A DNA stretch of 64,000 bases from Sphingomonas folli (GTDB lineage Bacteria > Pseudomonadota > Alphaproteobacteria > Sphingomonadales > Sphingomonadaceae): assembly GCF_019429525.1 (NCBI RefSeq), contig NZ_JAHXZL010000010.1, positions 124,001 through 188,000 on the forward strand. The letters are read 5' to 3'. Below, one piece after another: positions 17,248 to 26,499 of this stretch (positions within the stretch are counted from its first letter, which is position 1; the number at the start of each line of letters is the position of its first letter). The notes under the pieces were generated by a model. The model made no database searches, was not told where the DNA came from, and was given only the letters and a program-made list of their open reading frames with translations. The translations under genes were made by a program, and so were the position numbers.

Positions 17248-18437
17248 TCGACACGGGAGACAGGATGGACCGGCCGACCCTGCGCGAGGCGACGCCGCCG
17301 GCGGCGCCGACGCGCGCGCTCCCCGCCGAGCTCGCGATCGTGGTGCCGGTGTACAACGAGTCGCGCAACGTGCCCCTGCTGGTCGCGGCGCTCGACGCCG
17401 CGCTGGCGGACGTGCGCTGGGAGGTGGTGTTCGTCGACGACAACTCGCCCGACCGCACCGCCGACCAGGCGCGCGACCTCGCGCTGGCCGACCCGCGCGT
17501 GCGCGTGGTGCAGCGCTTCGGCCGGCGCGGCCTGTCGACCGCCTGCATCGAGGGGATCCTCGCCACCGCCGCGCCGTACGTGGCGGTGATGGACGGCGAC
17601 ATGCAGCACGACGAGCGGGTCCTCACCGACATGTTCCGCCGCATCGCCCAGGGCGACGTCGACGTCGTGGTCGGCAGCCGCTACGTCGCCGGCGGCGGGG
17701 TGGGCGAGTGGGACCGCCGCCGCGCCGCGATGAGCCGCTTCGCGACGCGGCTCGCGGGCCGGCTGACTCGCGCGCCGATCACCGACCCGATGAGCGGCTT
17801 CTTCATGCTGCGCCGCGACGCCTTCATGGCGGCGCTGCCCAACCTCTCGACCGTCGGTTTCAAGATCCTGCTCGACATCGCCGCCTCGACGCCCGAGCCG
17901 CTGCGCGTCGCCGAGGTGCCCTACACCTTCCGCACCCGCCAGCACGGCGAGAGCAAGCTCGACAGCCTGGTGCTGTGGGAATATCTCCAGCTGCTGCTCG
18001 ACAAGATGTTCGGCCGCTACGTGCCGGTGCGCTTCATCAGCTTCGCGATGGTCGGCGGGTCGGGCGTGTTCGTCCACTTCCTCGTGCTGACGATCGTGCT
18101 CGAGTCGCTGCTGACGTTCGGCGACGGGGCGGCGCACCAGGGGCGCTCGTTCGCGATCGCCCAGGGTGCCGCCACGCTGGTGGCGACCACCAGCAACTTC
18201 CTGCTCAACAACCTGCTGACCTATCGCGACCAGCGCCTCACCGGGCGGCGGCTGTGGTGGGGCTGGCTGAGCTTCAACCTGGTGTGCGGCATCGGCTTCC
18301 TCGCCAACGTCGGGATCGCGCATTATCTGTACCAGCGGCAGAATTACCTGGTGGTGTCGGCGCTCGCCGGCATCGCGGTGACCACGGTGTGGAACTACGC
18401 GATGTCGTCGATCTTCACCTGGCGCAAGCGCGGCTGA
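17244..18437 (+). CDS. Polyprenyl-phosphate glycosyltransferase (GT2) fused to GtrA domain
   Basis: About 397 residues. The N-terminal DPM1/GtrB-like GT2 domain (about 25-250) has LAIVVPVYNESRNVP, VVFVDDNSPDRT and VMDGDMQHDE, which loads a sugar from a nucleotide onto a polyprenyl phosphate. The C-terminal part (about 255-390) has four hydrophobic segments of the GtrA family (VRFISFAMVGGSGVFVH and later NYAMSSIFTWRKRG), which is thought to help flip the lipid-linked sugar. ATG 17244 overlaps the previous stop, but ATG 17265 behind GGGAGACAGG is also good. With the next gene, a GT-C type transferase, it forms a lipid-sugar side-branch module. Confidence 0.9.
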   Translation: MIDTGDRMDRPTLREATPPAAPTRALPAELAIVVPVYNESRNVPLLVAALDAALADVRWEVVFVDDNSPDRTADQARDLALADPRVRVVQRFGRRGLSTACIEGILATAAPYVAVMDGDMQHDERVLTDMFRRIAQGDVDVVVGSRYVAGGGVGEWDRRRAAMSRFATRLAGRLTRAPITDPMSGFFMLRRDAFMAALPNLSTVGFKILLDIAASTPEPLRVAEVPYTFRTRQHGESKLDSLVLWEYLQLLLDKMFGRYVPVRFISFAMVGGSGVFVHFLVLTIVLESLLTFGDGAAHQGRSFAIAQGAATLVATTSNFLLNNLLTYRDQRLTGRRLWWGWLSFNLVCGIGFLANVGIAHYLYQRQNYLVVSALAGIAVTTVWNYAMSSIFTWRKRG

Positions 18438-18470
18438 ACACGCCGCGCTCGCGCGGGGGAGAGGGGACGG

Positions 18471-20033
18471 ATGGAGCGGAGCGACACGCCGCGGCGCTGG
18501 CCGGGCTCGGGGCTGGAGGCGCGGATCGGCATGGCCGCGCTGACCGCCGCGGTGCTGGTGGCGGCGACGGTGCGGCTCGCCTTCTCCGACTATTCGCTGT
18601 GGTTCGACGAGCTCGCCTCGGTGTTCTTCGCCTCGCAGCCGACCGCGCGGCTGTGGAGCGCGTGGATGCTGCGCGAGACCAACCCGCCGCTGTTCTACAC
18701 GCTGCTGCGCTGGTGGATCCAGGCCACCGGGCTGAGCGACGCCGGGCTCCGCGTTCCCGGCATCGCCGCCAGCCTCGCCGCGATCGGCGTGATCTACGCC
18801 GCGGTGGCGCGCGCCTACGGCCGCCGTGCCGCGGTGGCGGCGGCGCTGCTGCTCGCGCTCTCGCCGCAGCAGCTGTATTTCTCGCACCAGGTGCGCGCCT
18901 ATATCTTCCTGTACCTGGCGGTGGCGATCTCCTTCGCCGGGCTGGTGCAGGTGCTGCTGGCGACGACGGCGCGCGGGCGCGCGATCGGCTGGCTGCTCTA
19001 CGTCGCGGGCGCGGTCGCGGGCATCTACCTGCACACCACCGGCGTGATCTGGCCCGCCACCGCGACGCTGGCGCTGATGCTGGTCGACGCGCGCTTCCGG
19101 CCGCCGCGCGGAGGGCTCTGGATCGCGCTGGCGGTCGCCGGCGGCGTGATCGTGCTGGCGTCGTCCTGGTGGCTGTACATCACCTTCCGCCAGCTCACCC
19201 AGCCCAACGGCAATCTCGGCTGGATGCAGGGGCTGGGCCCGACCAAGAGCGCGCTGGTCTATGTCGCCACGCTGCTGCAGTCGCGCCAGATCAGCGCGCT
19301 GCAGCTGCCCGCGCCGCTGCTGGTGGCGGGGTTCGCGGTGCTGGGAGCGTGGCGCGGGCGCGGCGAGGCGGCGACGCGGCTGACGCTCGCCTGCCTCGCG
19401 AGCGCCACCGCGCTGTTCCTCGTGCTCAACCTCAAGCAGCCGATCTTCCTCGACCGCACCATCCTGTGGCTGTCGCTGTTCCCGCTGGTGCTCGCGGCGC
19501 GCGGCGTCGGCACGCTGCGCGGGCGCGGCTATGGCGTGGCACTGGTCGCGCTCGCGCTCGCGCTGGGCGTTAGCGTCGTGCTGACCCGGCCGCACCTGCC
19601 GCGCGAGGATTGGCGCGCGGTGGTGACCCGCGTCGGCGCCGACCCGCGCGGCGCGCTGCTGGTCGACGGCGAGGCGATGGGGGTGGCGACGCAGATGGCG
19701 TGCCGCGTCCAGCTCCACCGCCCCGCCTGCCCCTTCGCGGTGGTGGCGCTCGTCCCGCCGGGGCCGCAGCTCGACGCCTGGGGGCGCGGCCTCGCGTCCC
19801 CCGTGCCGGCGCGCGACGGGCGGCTGGCGCTGCCCGCCGACGCGCGCGCCTATGTGCTGCGCCGCCCGTTCCACGACGCGCTGCTCGACGTGCAGCGCGC
19901 CGGGCTGCTGCGCGACGCCGACGCGAGCGCGCCCGCGGCACCGTACGTCGTCGGGCCGTACCCGCCGGCGCTGATCGTGGCGCTGGCGCAGCGCAGCCGC
20001 GTCGCGGACGGGACGGTGCGGGTGGAGCGCTGA
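18471..20033 (+). CDS. GT-C type glycosyltransferase (GT39/ArnT-like), integral membrane
   Basis: 520 residues behind GGGGGAGAGGGGACGG. About ten or more hydrophobic helices occupy 20-400. The first extracytoplasmic loop has LWFDELASVFFASQ, with the Asp-Glu pair typical of polyprenyl-phosphate-sugar dependent transferases, and FLDRTILWLSLFP occurs near 330. The C-terminal 120 residues are soluble and presumably periplasmic. Family members move a sugar from a polyprenyl phosphate to an acceptor on the periplasmic side. The gene before it makes such a donor, so I infer a pair that adds a side group to the EPS. Acceptor unknown. Confidence 0.8.
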   Translation: MERSDTPRRWPGSGLEARIGMAALTAAVLVAATVRLAFSDYSLWFDELASVFFASQPTARLWSAWMLRETNPPLFYTLLRWWIQATGLSDAGLRVPGIAASLAAIGVIYAAVARAYGRRAAVAAALLLALSPQQLYFSHQVRAYIFLYLAVAISFAGLVQVLLATTARGRAIGWLLYVAGAVAGIYLHTTGVIWPATATLALMLVDARFRPPRGGLWIALAVAGGVIVLASSWWLYITFRQLTQPNGNLGWMQGLGPTKSALVYVATLLQSRQISALQLPAPLLVAGFAVLGAWRGRGEAATRLTLACLASATALFLVLNLKQPIFLDRTILWLSLFPLVLAARGVGTLRGRGYGVALVALALALGVSVVLTRPHLPREDWRAVVTRVGADPRGALLVDGEAMGVATQMACRVQLHRPACPFAVVALVPPGPQLDAWGRGLASPVPARDGRLALPADARAYVLRRPFHDALLDVQRAGLLRDADASAPAAPYVVGPYPPALIVALAQRSRVADGTVRVER

Positions 20034-20046
20034 GCGCCGGCTACCT

Positions 20047-20069
20047 CTCTGTCCCGGCACGAGACAGAG
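20047..20069 (+). terminator. Stem-loop after the GT-C gene
   Basis: CTCTGTC at 20047-20053 pairs with GACAGAG at 20063-20069, 13 bases after the stop codon. It has no U-tract, so termination is uncertain. The remaining bases to 20310 show no recognisable gene. Confidence 0.35.
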
Positions 20070-20310
20070 GCGCGCCATGGGCAGCCGCGGCGCGCCGGAT
20101 CAGCCACCCGGGGTAGTCGGCCGCTGACCCCGCGGGCAGCCCGGCGACCCGCGGCGACCCTATCAGGGCACCGGCCCGTCGTGGGCGCGCGACGCACCGT
20201 GGAACCGGCGCTTGCGTCCGCCCGAGCCGCTGCCTAAGGCCGCCTCGGTCGCATGTCCGCCCGGCGCGAATGGCGCACTCCCAACCATCTACGGCTCCGC
20301 GGTGTCATCT

Positions 20311-21516
20311 GTGAACATCCTGATCGTGAACGCGCTCTACCCGCCCCATCGCATCGGCGGTGCCGAGAAGTCGGTGTCCCTGCTCGCCGACGGCCTCGCG
20401 CGGAGGGGTGACCGAGTCACCGTCGCGACGCTCGACGACATCGCGGCGCCCACCACCGAGCGGCTGGCCACCGGGGTGGAGGTCCACCGCTTCCCGCTCG
20501 ACAACATCTATTGGCCCTACGGCAAGGAAGTCGTCGATCGTTCGGCGATCGAGGGCTTCCGCTGGCACCTTCGCAACAGCTGGAACCGGCGCGCGGCGCG
20601 GCGCGTGGGCGCGCTGATGGACACGGTTCGCCCCGACGTGATCCACTGCAACGTGCTCACCGGCTTCAGCAACGCGGTCTGGTCCGAGGCGTCGCGGCGC
20701 GGCATCCCGATCGTGCAGACGCTGCGCGACTATGCCGTGGTCTGCGTGCGCACCTCGCTGTTCCAGCACGACACGACGTGCACCAAGCGCTGCGCCGAGT
20801 GCCGGCTGCTGACCTTCCCCAGCAAGAAGGCCTCGCGGCAGGTCACCGAGCTGGTCTCGATCAGCCATTTCGTCGATGCCAAGCACCGCGAGTTCGGCTT
20901 CTTCGAGGGCGTGCCCGGGCGCCGCATCTTCAACATCATCCCCGACCCGCAGCGCGACGACGCACCGCCGCGCGAGGGGCCGCTGACGTTCGGCTACATC
21001 GGCCGGGTCGAGTCGGGGAAAGGCATCGAGGTGGTGCTCGACGCCTGCGCTCGGCTCGGGCGCGCGGACTGGCGGCTGCGCGTCGCCGGCGTCGGGCTGG
21101 CGAGCTATGTCGAGGACCTGCGGCGCCGTTACCCGGATCCACGGATCGAGTGGCTGGGCTTCGCCGATTCCACCGCCTTCTACGAGTCGATCGACGTCGC
21201 GCTGATCTCCTCGATCTGGCCAGAGCCGCTGACCCGAACGCTGATCGAGGCGACCAAGTTCGGCCGCAACGTGATCGCGGCGGATTCGGGCGGAATCCCC
21301 GAGATCGCCGACCTGCCGCGCCGCTCCGCGGTGTATCCGGCCTATGACAGCGCGGCGCTCGCCGCCGCGATGACGACCGCCATCGACGCGCGCGACGACT
21401 GGCGCCAGGGTGGCGTCGGGCGTCCCGACCTGCTCGCGGCCTTCTCGGAGGAGGCGGTGGTCGCGGCCTATCGCGACGTCTTCGCCGACGCGATCGCGGC
21501 CAGGCCCGCGGCGTGA
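20311..21516 (+). CDS. Glycosyltransferase family 4 with a cysteine quartet
   Basis: About 401 residues from GTG 20311 (NILIVNALYPPHRIGGAEKS). Both Rossmann halves are recognisable: the acceptor half with GGAEKSVSLLADGLARRGD and the donor half with FGYIGRVESGKGIEVVL. The E-x7-E region is ESIDVALISSIWPEPLTRTLIEA. A cysteine cluster at about 147-171 (CVRTS, then CTKRCAECR) resembles one in the GT4 at 33454. The upstream open frame to 20212 reads like noncoding sequence, and no ribosome-binding site is clear for either start. It should transfer a sugar with retention of configuration on the cytoplasmic side; donor unknown. Confidence 0.85.
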   Translation: MNILIVNALYPPHRIGGAEKSVSLLADGLARRGDRVTVATLDDIAAPTTERLATGVEVHRFPLDNIYWPYGKEVVDRSAIEGFRWHLRNSWNRRAARRVGALMDTVRPDVIHCNVLTGFSNAVWSEASRRGIPIVQTLRDYAVVCVRTSLFQHDTTCTKRCAECRLLTFPSKKASRQVTELVSISHFVDAKHREFGFFEGVPGRRIFNIIPDPQRDDAPPREGPLTFGYIGRVESGKGIEVVLDACARLGRADWRLRVAGVGLASYVEDLRRRYPDPRIEWLGFADSTAFYESIDVALISSIWPEPLTRTLIEATKFGRNVIAADSGGIPEIADLPRRSAVYPAYDSAALAAAMTTAIDARDDWRQGGVGRPDLLAAFSEEAVVAAYRDVFADAIAARPAA

Positions 21517-21603
21517 GCGCGCGGCATGTTGCGGCGCGGCGGGCTCGACCGTAAGCCCGCACGGGCCGCCGCGCGGCGCGGGGCGCAACAGGAGGTGCCG
21601 GCA

Positions 21604-22527
21604 TTGAAGCTGAAGCGCGCACTACGGTCGACCTTCCCGCGCGGCTATCGGCTGCTGGGGCGGCTCAAGCGTCTGCTCGACGTCGCGGGACCGCGTGAGC
21701 AGCGCCGCCGGCTCGCCGCGGCGGTGGCGGCCACCGACGCCTTCCCCGCGGTCGGGGAGCGGAAGCGCCACGGGCTGGCGACGCCGCTGGTCGTGTCGCT
21801 GACCTCTTACCCCAAGCGGTACGCGACCCTGGCCCGGACGCTGCGGAGCCTGATGGACCAGACGGTCCGGCCCGACCATCTCGTCCTGTGGCTGGCCGCG
21901 CCGGACCGCGCGTCGCTGCCAGCGGACGTGCTCGCGCTGGTCGAGCACGGGCTCGAGATCCGCGCGTGCGCCGACCTGCGATCGGCCAAGAAACTGCTGC
22001 CGGCGCTCGCCGCCTTCCCCGACGCCACGATCGTCACGACCGACGACGACGTCTATTACGAGCCGCTGTGGCTCGAGCGGCTGGTCGACGCCGCCCGCGA
22101 TCATCCCCGCGCGGTGATCGGGTATCGCGGCCATGTCGCCCAGTTCGACGCGGGCGGGCAGCCCGCCGCTTACGAGGATTGGGCGTTCGATACCGACGCG
22201 ACCGGGGACCTCGGCCCCGGCCGGCTGCTGTTCCTGACCGGCGTGTCGGGCATCCTCTACCCGCCCGGCGCGCTGCACGAGGACGTGCTCGACGCCGAAT
22301 CGTATCTCGCGCTCTGCCCGCGCGCCGACGACATCTGGTTCTTCGCCATGGCGGTGCGCCAGGGTACCGCGCGGCGCCGCGTGGCGCATCGCCTGCCCGT
22401 CGTGGAGTGGCCGGCGTCGCAGGAGAGCGCGCTCAACAGCTACAATTTCCACGAATCCGGCAACGACGCGCAGTTCGCCGCTCTGCTGGAGCGCTTCCCC
22501 GAGCTGCGCCCTGCGCTGCGCTCCTAG
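21604..22527 (+). CDS. Putative glycosyltransferase (GT-A like)
   Basis: About 307 residues. The start is TTG 21604, chosen because AGGAGG lies about 9 bases upstream and the frame before it is not protein-like. The core VVSLTSYPKRYATLARTLRS, the donor/metal site TIVTTDDDVYYEP (about residues 138-150) and PRADDIWFFAMAVRQG resemble family-2-like enzymes of polysaccharide loci. There are no membrane helices. It lies 87 bases after a GT4 gene and before a flippase gene, in the same direction. The substrate is unknown, and the assignment to a numbered family is only approximate. Confidence 0.75.
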   Translation: MKLKRALRSTFPRGYRLLGRLKRLLDVAGPREQRRRLAAAVAATDAFPAVGERKRHGLATPLVVSLTSYPKRYATLARTLRSLMDQTVRPDHLVLWLAAPDRASLPADVLALVEHGLEIRACADLRSAKKLLPALAAFPDATIVTTDDDVYYEPLWLERLVDAARDHPRAVIGYRGHVAQFDAGGQPAAYEDWAFDTDATGDLGPGRLLFLTGVSGILYPPGALHEDVLDAESYLALCPRADDIWFFAMAVRQGTARRRVAHRLPVVEWPASQESALNSYNFHESGNDAQFAALLERFPELRPALRS

Positions 22528-22678
22528 CTGCCGGGGCGCCGACGCCGCGGCGTCGCGTCATGGTGCAGTGCGGCAAAATTCGTACCCGCTTCGGCGAGAA
22601 GCGGTGCTATGGGCCGGTCGCCCTCGCCATCGCGGCGCGGCGCTGCTGTCGATGTCTTCTGGTGGATAGGCCTGAGCG

Positions 22679-24172
22679 GTGGAACTGAAAGCCAAGACGA
22701 TGAAGGCGGTGAAGTGGAACTTCGTGTCCACCGCCATCGGCGCGTTCGTGGGATTGTTGCAGCTGTGGCTGCTGGCGCGGATCCTGCCACCGCACGAATA
22801 TGGCGTCATCAGCCTGGCCCTGATGATCATCACCTTCTTCAACATCTTCATCGATTTCGGCATCTCGAACTCGATCATCCGCCACGGTCACATCACCGAG
22901 CTCGAGCTCTCCTCGCTCTACACCATCAACATCGGTCTCGGCCTCGTCACCTTCGTCGTGGCGTTTCTCAGCAGCCCGCTGCTGAGCCATTTCTTCAAGT
23001 CGCCCGAGCTGACGATCCAGCTGCAGATCATGTCGTTCGTGTTCCTGTTCGTGCCGTTCGGGCAGCAGCAGCGCGCGATCCTGTCGCGCGAGCTGCGCTT
23101 CGACTTCGTCGCGATCGTCTCGATCATCACGCTGCTGACCAACTGCGTGCTGGTGATCGCGCTCGCGGTCATCTTCAAGAAGGCGTGGGTGGCCTCGGTC
23201 GCCTTCTTCGTCAGCACGACCCTGGGCTGCATGATCTTCTTCGCGCACAGCCTGCGCGAGCGACGCCCGTCGTTCACCTTCTCCTGGCCGGCGGCGCGGC
23301 CGCACATCCGCTACTCGGTCCAGCTGGTGCTCGACTCGCTGATCAACGTGGTCAGCGTGAACACCTATCCGGCGCTGATGGCGCGGATGGTCAGCCTCAC
23401 CGCGATCGGCGGCTACAACATCTCCTACGGCATCAGCATCAACCTGATCGAGCGACTCAAGCCGGTGCTGGTGCAGGCGCTGTTCCCCGCCTTCGCCAAG
23501 ATCCAGGACGACGAGAGCAAGCTGACGCGCAACTTCCTGCTGGTGACCAGCTACGGCATGCTGGTGAACCTGCCGCTGCTGGCCGGCATGTTCGTCTGCA
23601 GCAGCCTGGTGGTGCAGCTGTTCTTCAAGCCGGAATGGCACTTCATCGCGGTGCTGGTGAAGATACTGTGCCTGGTCGGCATGGTGCGCAGCATCGATCC
23701 GCCGGTGATCTCGCTGCTGCTGGTCAAGGCGAAGATGCATCTCAACGTGCGCATGGGGGTGGCCAAGCTGCTGATCGGCATCGTGCTCGCGGTCCTGCTG
23801 GGGCAGCGCTACGGCATCGTCGGCATCGCCAGCAGCTTCCTGATCGTCCAGCTGCTCAACACCATCGCCTCCTATTTCTTCCTGGTGCGTGCGTGTGTCG
23901 TCGGGGTCGGCCGCCAGTATCTCACCAACGTGCTGATCCCCTTCGCGCAGACGCTGCCGATCTTCGTCGGGGCGGGCGCGATCGTGGTGCTGGCGCCGAC
24001 CCCGTGGCCCGCCCTCGACCTCGCGCTGGCGGTCGCCGTCGGGGCGATCGGCTACGCGCTCGGGCTGTGGTTCTCCCCCTTCGCGCTGGTGCGCGACTTC
24101 GTGCTGCTCGCCGCCTCGGGGCTCAGCGCGAAGCTCGGCGGGCATGCCAGTCGCGCGATGCGCCCGTCGTGA
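22679..24172 (+). CDS. Polysaccharide flippase-like protein (MOP/Wzx type, flippase 2)
   Basis: About 497 residues from GTG 22679; ATG 22700 is an alternative, and neither has a strong ribosome-binding site. The start KAVKWNFVSTAIGAFVGLLQ is characteristic of the oligosaccharide flippase family (RfbX/WzxC-like), and about fourteen hydrophobic segments follow. WzxC-type proteins export lipid-linked colanic-acid-like units. Its base composition is somewhat less extreme than the genes around it, judging by the many Ile and Asn codons. Its stop overlaps the GTG of the following glycosyltransferase, so the two are coupled. Confidence 0.85.
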   Translation: MELKAKTMKAVKWNFVSTAIGAFVGLLQLWLLARILPPHEYGVISLALMIITFFNIFIDFGISNSIIRHGHITELELSSLYTINIGLGLVTFVVAFLSSPLLSHFFKSPELTIQLQIMSFVFLFVPFGQQQRAILSRELRFDFVAIVSIITLLTNCVLVIALAVIFKKAWVASVAFFVSTTLGCMIFFAHSLRERRPSFTFSWPAARPHIRYSVQLVLDSLINVVSVNTYPALMARMVSLTAIGGYNISYGISINLIERLKPVLVQALFPAFAKIQDDESKLTRNFLLVTSYGMLVNLPLLAGMFVCSSLVVQLFFKPEWHFIAVLVKILCLVGMVRSIDPPVISLLLVKAKMHLNVRMGVAKLLIGIVLAVLLGQRYGIVGIASSFLIVQLLNTIASYFFLVRACVVGVGRQYLTNVLIPFAQTLPIFVGAGAIVVLAPTPWPALDLALAVAVGAIGYALGLWFSPFALVRDFVLLAASGLSAKLGGHASRAMRPS

Positions 24173-25119
24173 GCGCGGCGCCGGTGTTCCTGTCGGTCGT
24201 CGTACCCTGCTACAACGTCGGGCCGGCGATCGATGAGCTGCTCGCGGCGGTCACCGCGCAGATGGGCGACGACGACGAGCTGGTGCTGGTCGACGACGGC
24301 TCGGTCGACGACACCGCCGCGCGCATCCGCGCGTTCGTCGCGCGCAGTCCGCGCGGGCGCCAAGTCGTGCTCAAGCAGACCGCCAACGCGGGCGCGGCGC
24401 GCGCGCGCGCGCTCGGGCTCAGCCTGGCGCGCGGCGAGTTCGTGTTCTTCTGCGACAGCGACGACCTGATCGACGTTGACTTCATCGCCACGCTGCGCCG
24501 CCAGCAGGCGCTGCACCCCGCGATGGACCTGATGTTCTTCTCCTCGGCGATGGTGACGGCGCGCGACGGCAGGCTCGTCCCGGTCGCGCCCAAGGTCGCC
24601 TACGCGGAGGCGCGGCGCTACGAGGACGGCGGCGAGTTGCTGGCGCATCATCTGCGCCAGCGGATGTACACCGCGGCGGTGTGGACGTACGTCGCGCGAC
24701 GCGATCTGATCGAGCGCAGCGGCGCCGCCTTCACCGACCGCGGCGCGCACGAGGATCATCTGTTCACGCTCAAGGTGATCCTCGCGGCGCGCCTGATCGT
24801 CGCCGTGCCCGATCTGCTCTATCGACAGCGGGTGCGCGACGGGTCGCTGACCAACTCGCGGAAGTCGGCGAGCTATGTCATCGACCGGATCACCGCCGCG
24901 GATGAGGCGATGGCGGCGCTGCGCGATCGGCCGGCGGCGCTGCGTCGTCTGTACGACGACTGGTCGTTCTACTCGGTGATGTGGATGCTCTGGGACAATC
25001 GCGACCTGGTCGGCGCGGTGGCGCGCACGCGCGAGGGGCGCGCCTATCTCGCGGCGCGACCGCTCCGCCTGCTCGGTTTCGCCGCGCGCGCCGCGCGCCG
25101 CGGCCTGCGCCGCGGCTGA
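24169..25119 (+). CDS. Glycosyltransferase family 2
   Basis: 316 residues from GTG 24169, overlapping the previous stop. The GT-A signature is clear: FLSVVVPCYNVGPAIDELL at the N-terminus, LVLVDDGSVDDT near 40-50, and the metal-binding FFCDSDDLIDVDF near 95-105. The C-terminal half (YTAAVWTYVARRDLIERSG, TDRGAHEDHLFTLKV) is the acceptor side with the usual ED pair. It is the last gene of the rightward block and faces the end of the DUF1501 gene across only 7 bases. It probably adds one sugar of the repeat unit exported by the preceding flippase. Confidence 0.9.
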   Translation: MSAAPVFLSVVVPCYNVGPAIDELLAAVTAQMGDDDELVLVDDGSVDDTAARIRAFVARSPRGRQVVLKQTANAGAARARALGLSLARGEFVFFCDSDDLIDVDFIATLRRQQALHPAMDLMFFSSAMVTARDGRLVPVAPKVAYAEARRYEDGGELLAHHLRQRMYTAAVWTYVARRDLIERSGAAFTDRGAHEDHLFTLKVILAARLIVAVPDLLYRQRVRDGSLTNSRKSASYVIDRITAADEAMAALRDRPAALRRLYDDWSFYSVMWMLWDNRDLVGAVARTREGRAYLAARPLRLLGFAARAARRGLRRG

Positions 25120-25126
25120 CCGTCGC

Positions 25127-26488
25127 TCAGGTGAACAGCGCCAGCGGCGCGCGGCCGTTGCTCGACCAGGTCGCCCAGTTCGGCACGACATAGGGCATGT
25201 CGGCGTCGCTGACGCCGTGCCAGCGAAGGATGGCGCCGATATACTCCTCCTGCGACGTGGTCGGCAGGAAGCGCCCTTCCCAGCTGATGTCATCGTTGCC
25301 GCCGAGCGTCGGGTCCGGGTAGCGGCCGAACACGCCGCGCTGCGCGACCCCGCCGCCGATCACCAGGTGATTGCTGCCCCAGGCGTGGTCGCAGCCATAT
25401 TGGGCATTGCCCTGGTAGGTGCGGCCGAAGTCGCTCATCGTGAAGGCCGTCACCTGGTCCTGCAGCGCCAGCCCCTGCATCGCGTTGTAGAAGGCGTAGA
25501 GCGCCAGCGCGAGTTCCTTCAGCAACACGGCATGACGGCCGCTGCCGGTATCGCCGACGGTGACCTGGCCGTCATGCGTGTCATAGCCGCCGTGCGAGAC
25601 GAAGAAGGTCTGACGCGCGTGGCCGAGCGTGCCGCGCCCCTCGATCATGCGGGCGACGCGCTTGAACTGGTTGGCGATGTCCGAGGTCAGCGCGGCGCCG
25701 GTGTCGGGGTCGACGAAATAGCCGTCGACGCTGCTCGTCTGCCCCAGGAGCGAGGCGGTCGCGCCCATCATCGCATAACCGTCCGAGTAAGCGGTGCCGG
25801 CCGACTCGCTCAAGGTGCCGAGACCGCTGCCGTCAGCGAAGCTCGCCACCGCGGAATCGATGCTGCTCTGACCCGAGGTGAGCCGCGTCAGCGCGCCGGT
25901 CGCCGGCACCACCAGCGGGCGCGAGGTCTGGCCGATCAGCGCGAGGTTGTTGCCGGCGAAGGACATCAGCGGCGGCACCGTGCCGGCGGCGAGCCGATCG
26001 TTGAGCCGTCCCATGAACCCGTCCAGGCTGGTGCCCTGCGGGCGCAGGCACTGCCAATGCTCCTGCTCGTCCGCGTGGCTCATCAGATTGGTCGGGCGCA
26101 GGTCGGGGCGCGCCGTATAGGTCGCCTTGTCGAGCGGCGCGGCGAGCGTGCCGGTGTTGAGCACCAGCGACATCGCGCCGCGATCCCAGAGCTCGCTCAG
26201 CCGCGCCATCGCCTTGTGCAGGCCGAACGACACGCCCGACAGCGGCGTGATCGCGCCGGGCGCGAGCGCCACTGTGCCGCGCGACTGGAGATAGGCGCCG
26301 TAGGTGGCGGGATCGGTCGGGACCACCATGTTCCAGCCGTCGTTGCCGCCGAACAGGAACACGCCGACCATGGCGCGATAGCTTCCCGTGGTGGCGCCGA
26401 ACGCGGCGCCGCGCCCGAACATGCCGATGGTGGCGGCGGCGCTGGTGCTGACCGCGAGACGATGGAAGTGGCGGCGCGACATCAACAT
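25127..26488 (-). CDS. DUF1501 protein, Tat-exported
   Basis: 453 residues. The N-terminus MSRRHFHRLAVSTSAAA carries a twin-arginine motif followed by a hydrophobic stretch and AAFGA, so export through Tat in a folded state is likely. The body matches the DUF1501 family (alkaline-phosphatase-like fold): FLFGGNDGWNMVVPTDP, then VSHGGYDTHDGQ and FTMSDFGRTYQGN near the C-terminal third. DUF1501 genes commonly sit next to DUF1800 genes, as here (11-base gap, DUF1800 first). The function is unknown; a hydrolase-type metal site is suggested by the conserved His and Asp residues. Its place inside an EPS island is unusual. Confidence 0.85.
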   Translation of the reverse strand: MLMSRRHFHRLAVSTSAAATIGMFGRGAAFGATTGSYRAMVGVFLFGGNDGWNMVVPTDPATYGAYLQSRGTVALAPGAITPLSGVSFGLHKAMARLSELWDRGAMSLVLNTGTLAAPLDKATYTARPDLRPTNLMSHADEQEHWQCLRPQGTSLDGFMGRLNDRLAAGTVPPLMSFAGNNLALIGQTSRPLVVPATGALTRLTSGQSSIDSAVASFADGSGLGTLSESAGTAYSDGYAMMGATASLLGQTSSVDGYFVDPDTGAALTSDIANQFKRVARMIEGRGTLGHARQTFFVSHGGYDTHDGQVTVGDTGSGRHAVLLKELALALYAFYNAMQGLALQDQVTAFTMSDFGRTYQGNAQYGCDHAWGSNHLVIGGGVAQRGVFGRYPDPTLGGNDDISWEGRFLPTTSQEEYIGAILRWHGVSDADMPYVVPNWATWSSNGRAPLALFT

Positions 26489-26499
26489 CTATCGGGTCC

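Noticed and set aside
17172..20078. Very long open frame on the minus strand (968 codons) and similar long frames at 11433-14057 (+), 60095-61930 (-) and 22607-24145 (-)
   Set aside because: They lie opposite well-recognised genes, are rich in Arg, His and Gln without family motifs, and arise from the strong GC bias at third positions.
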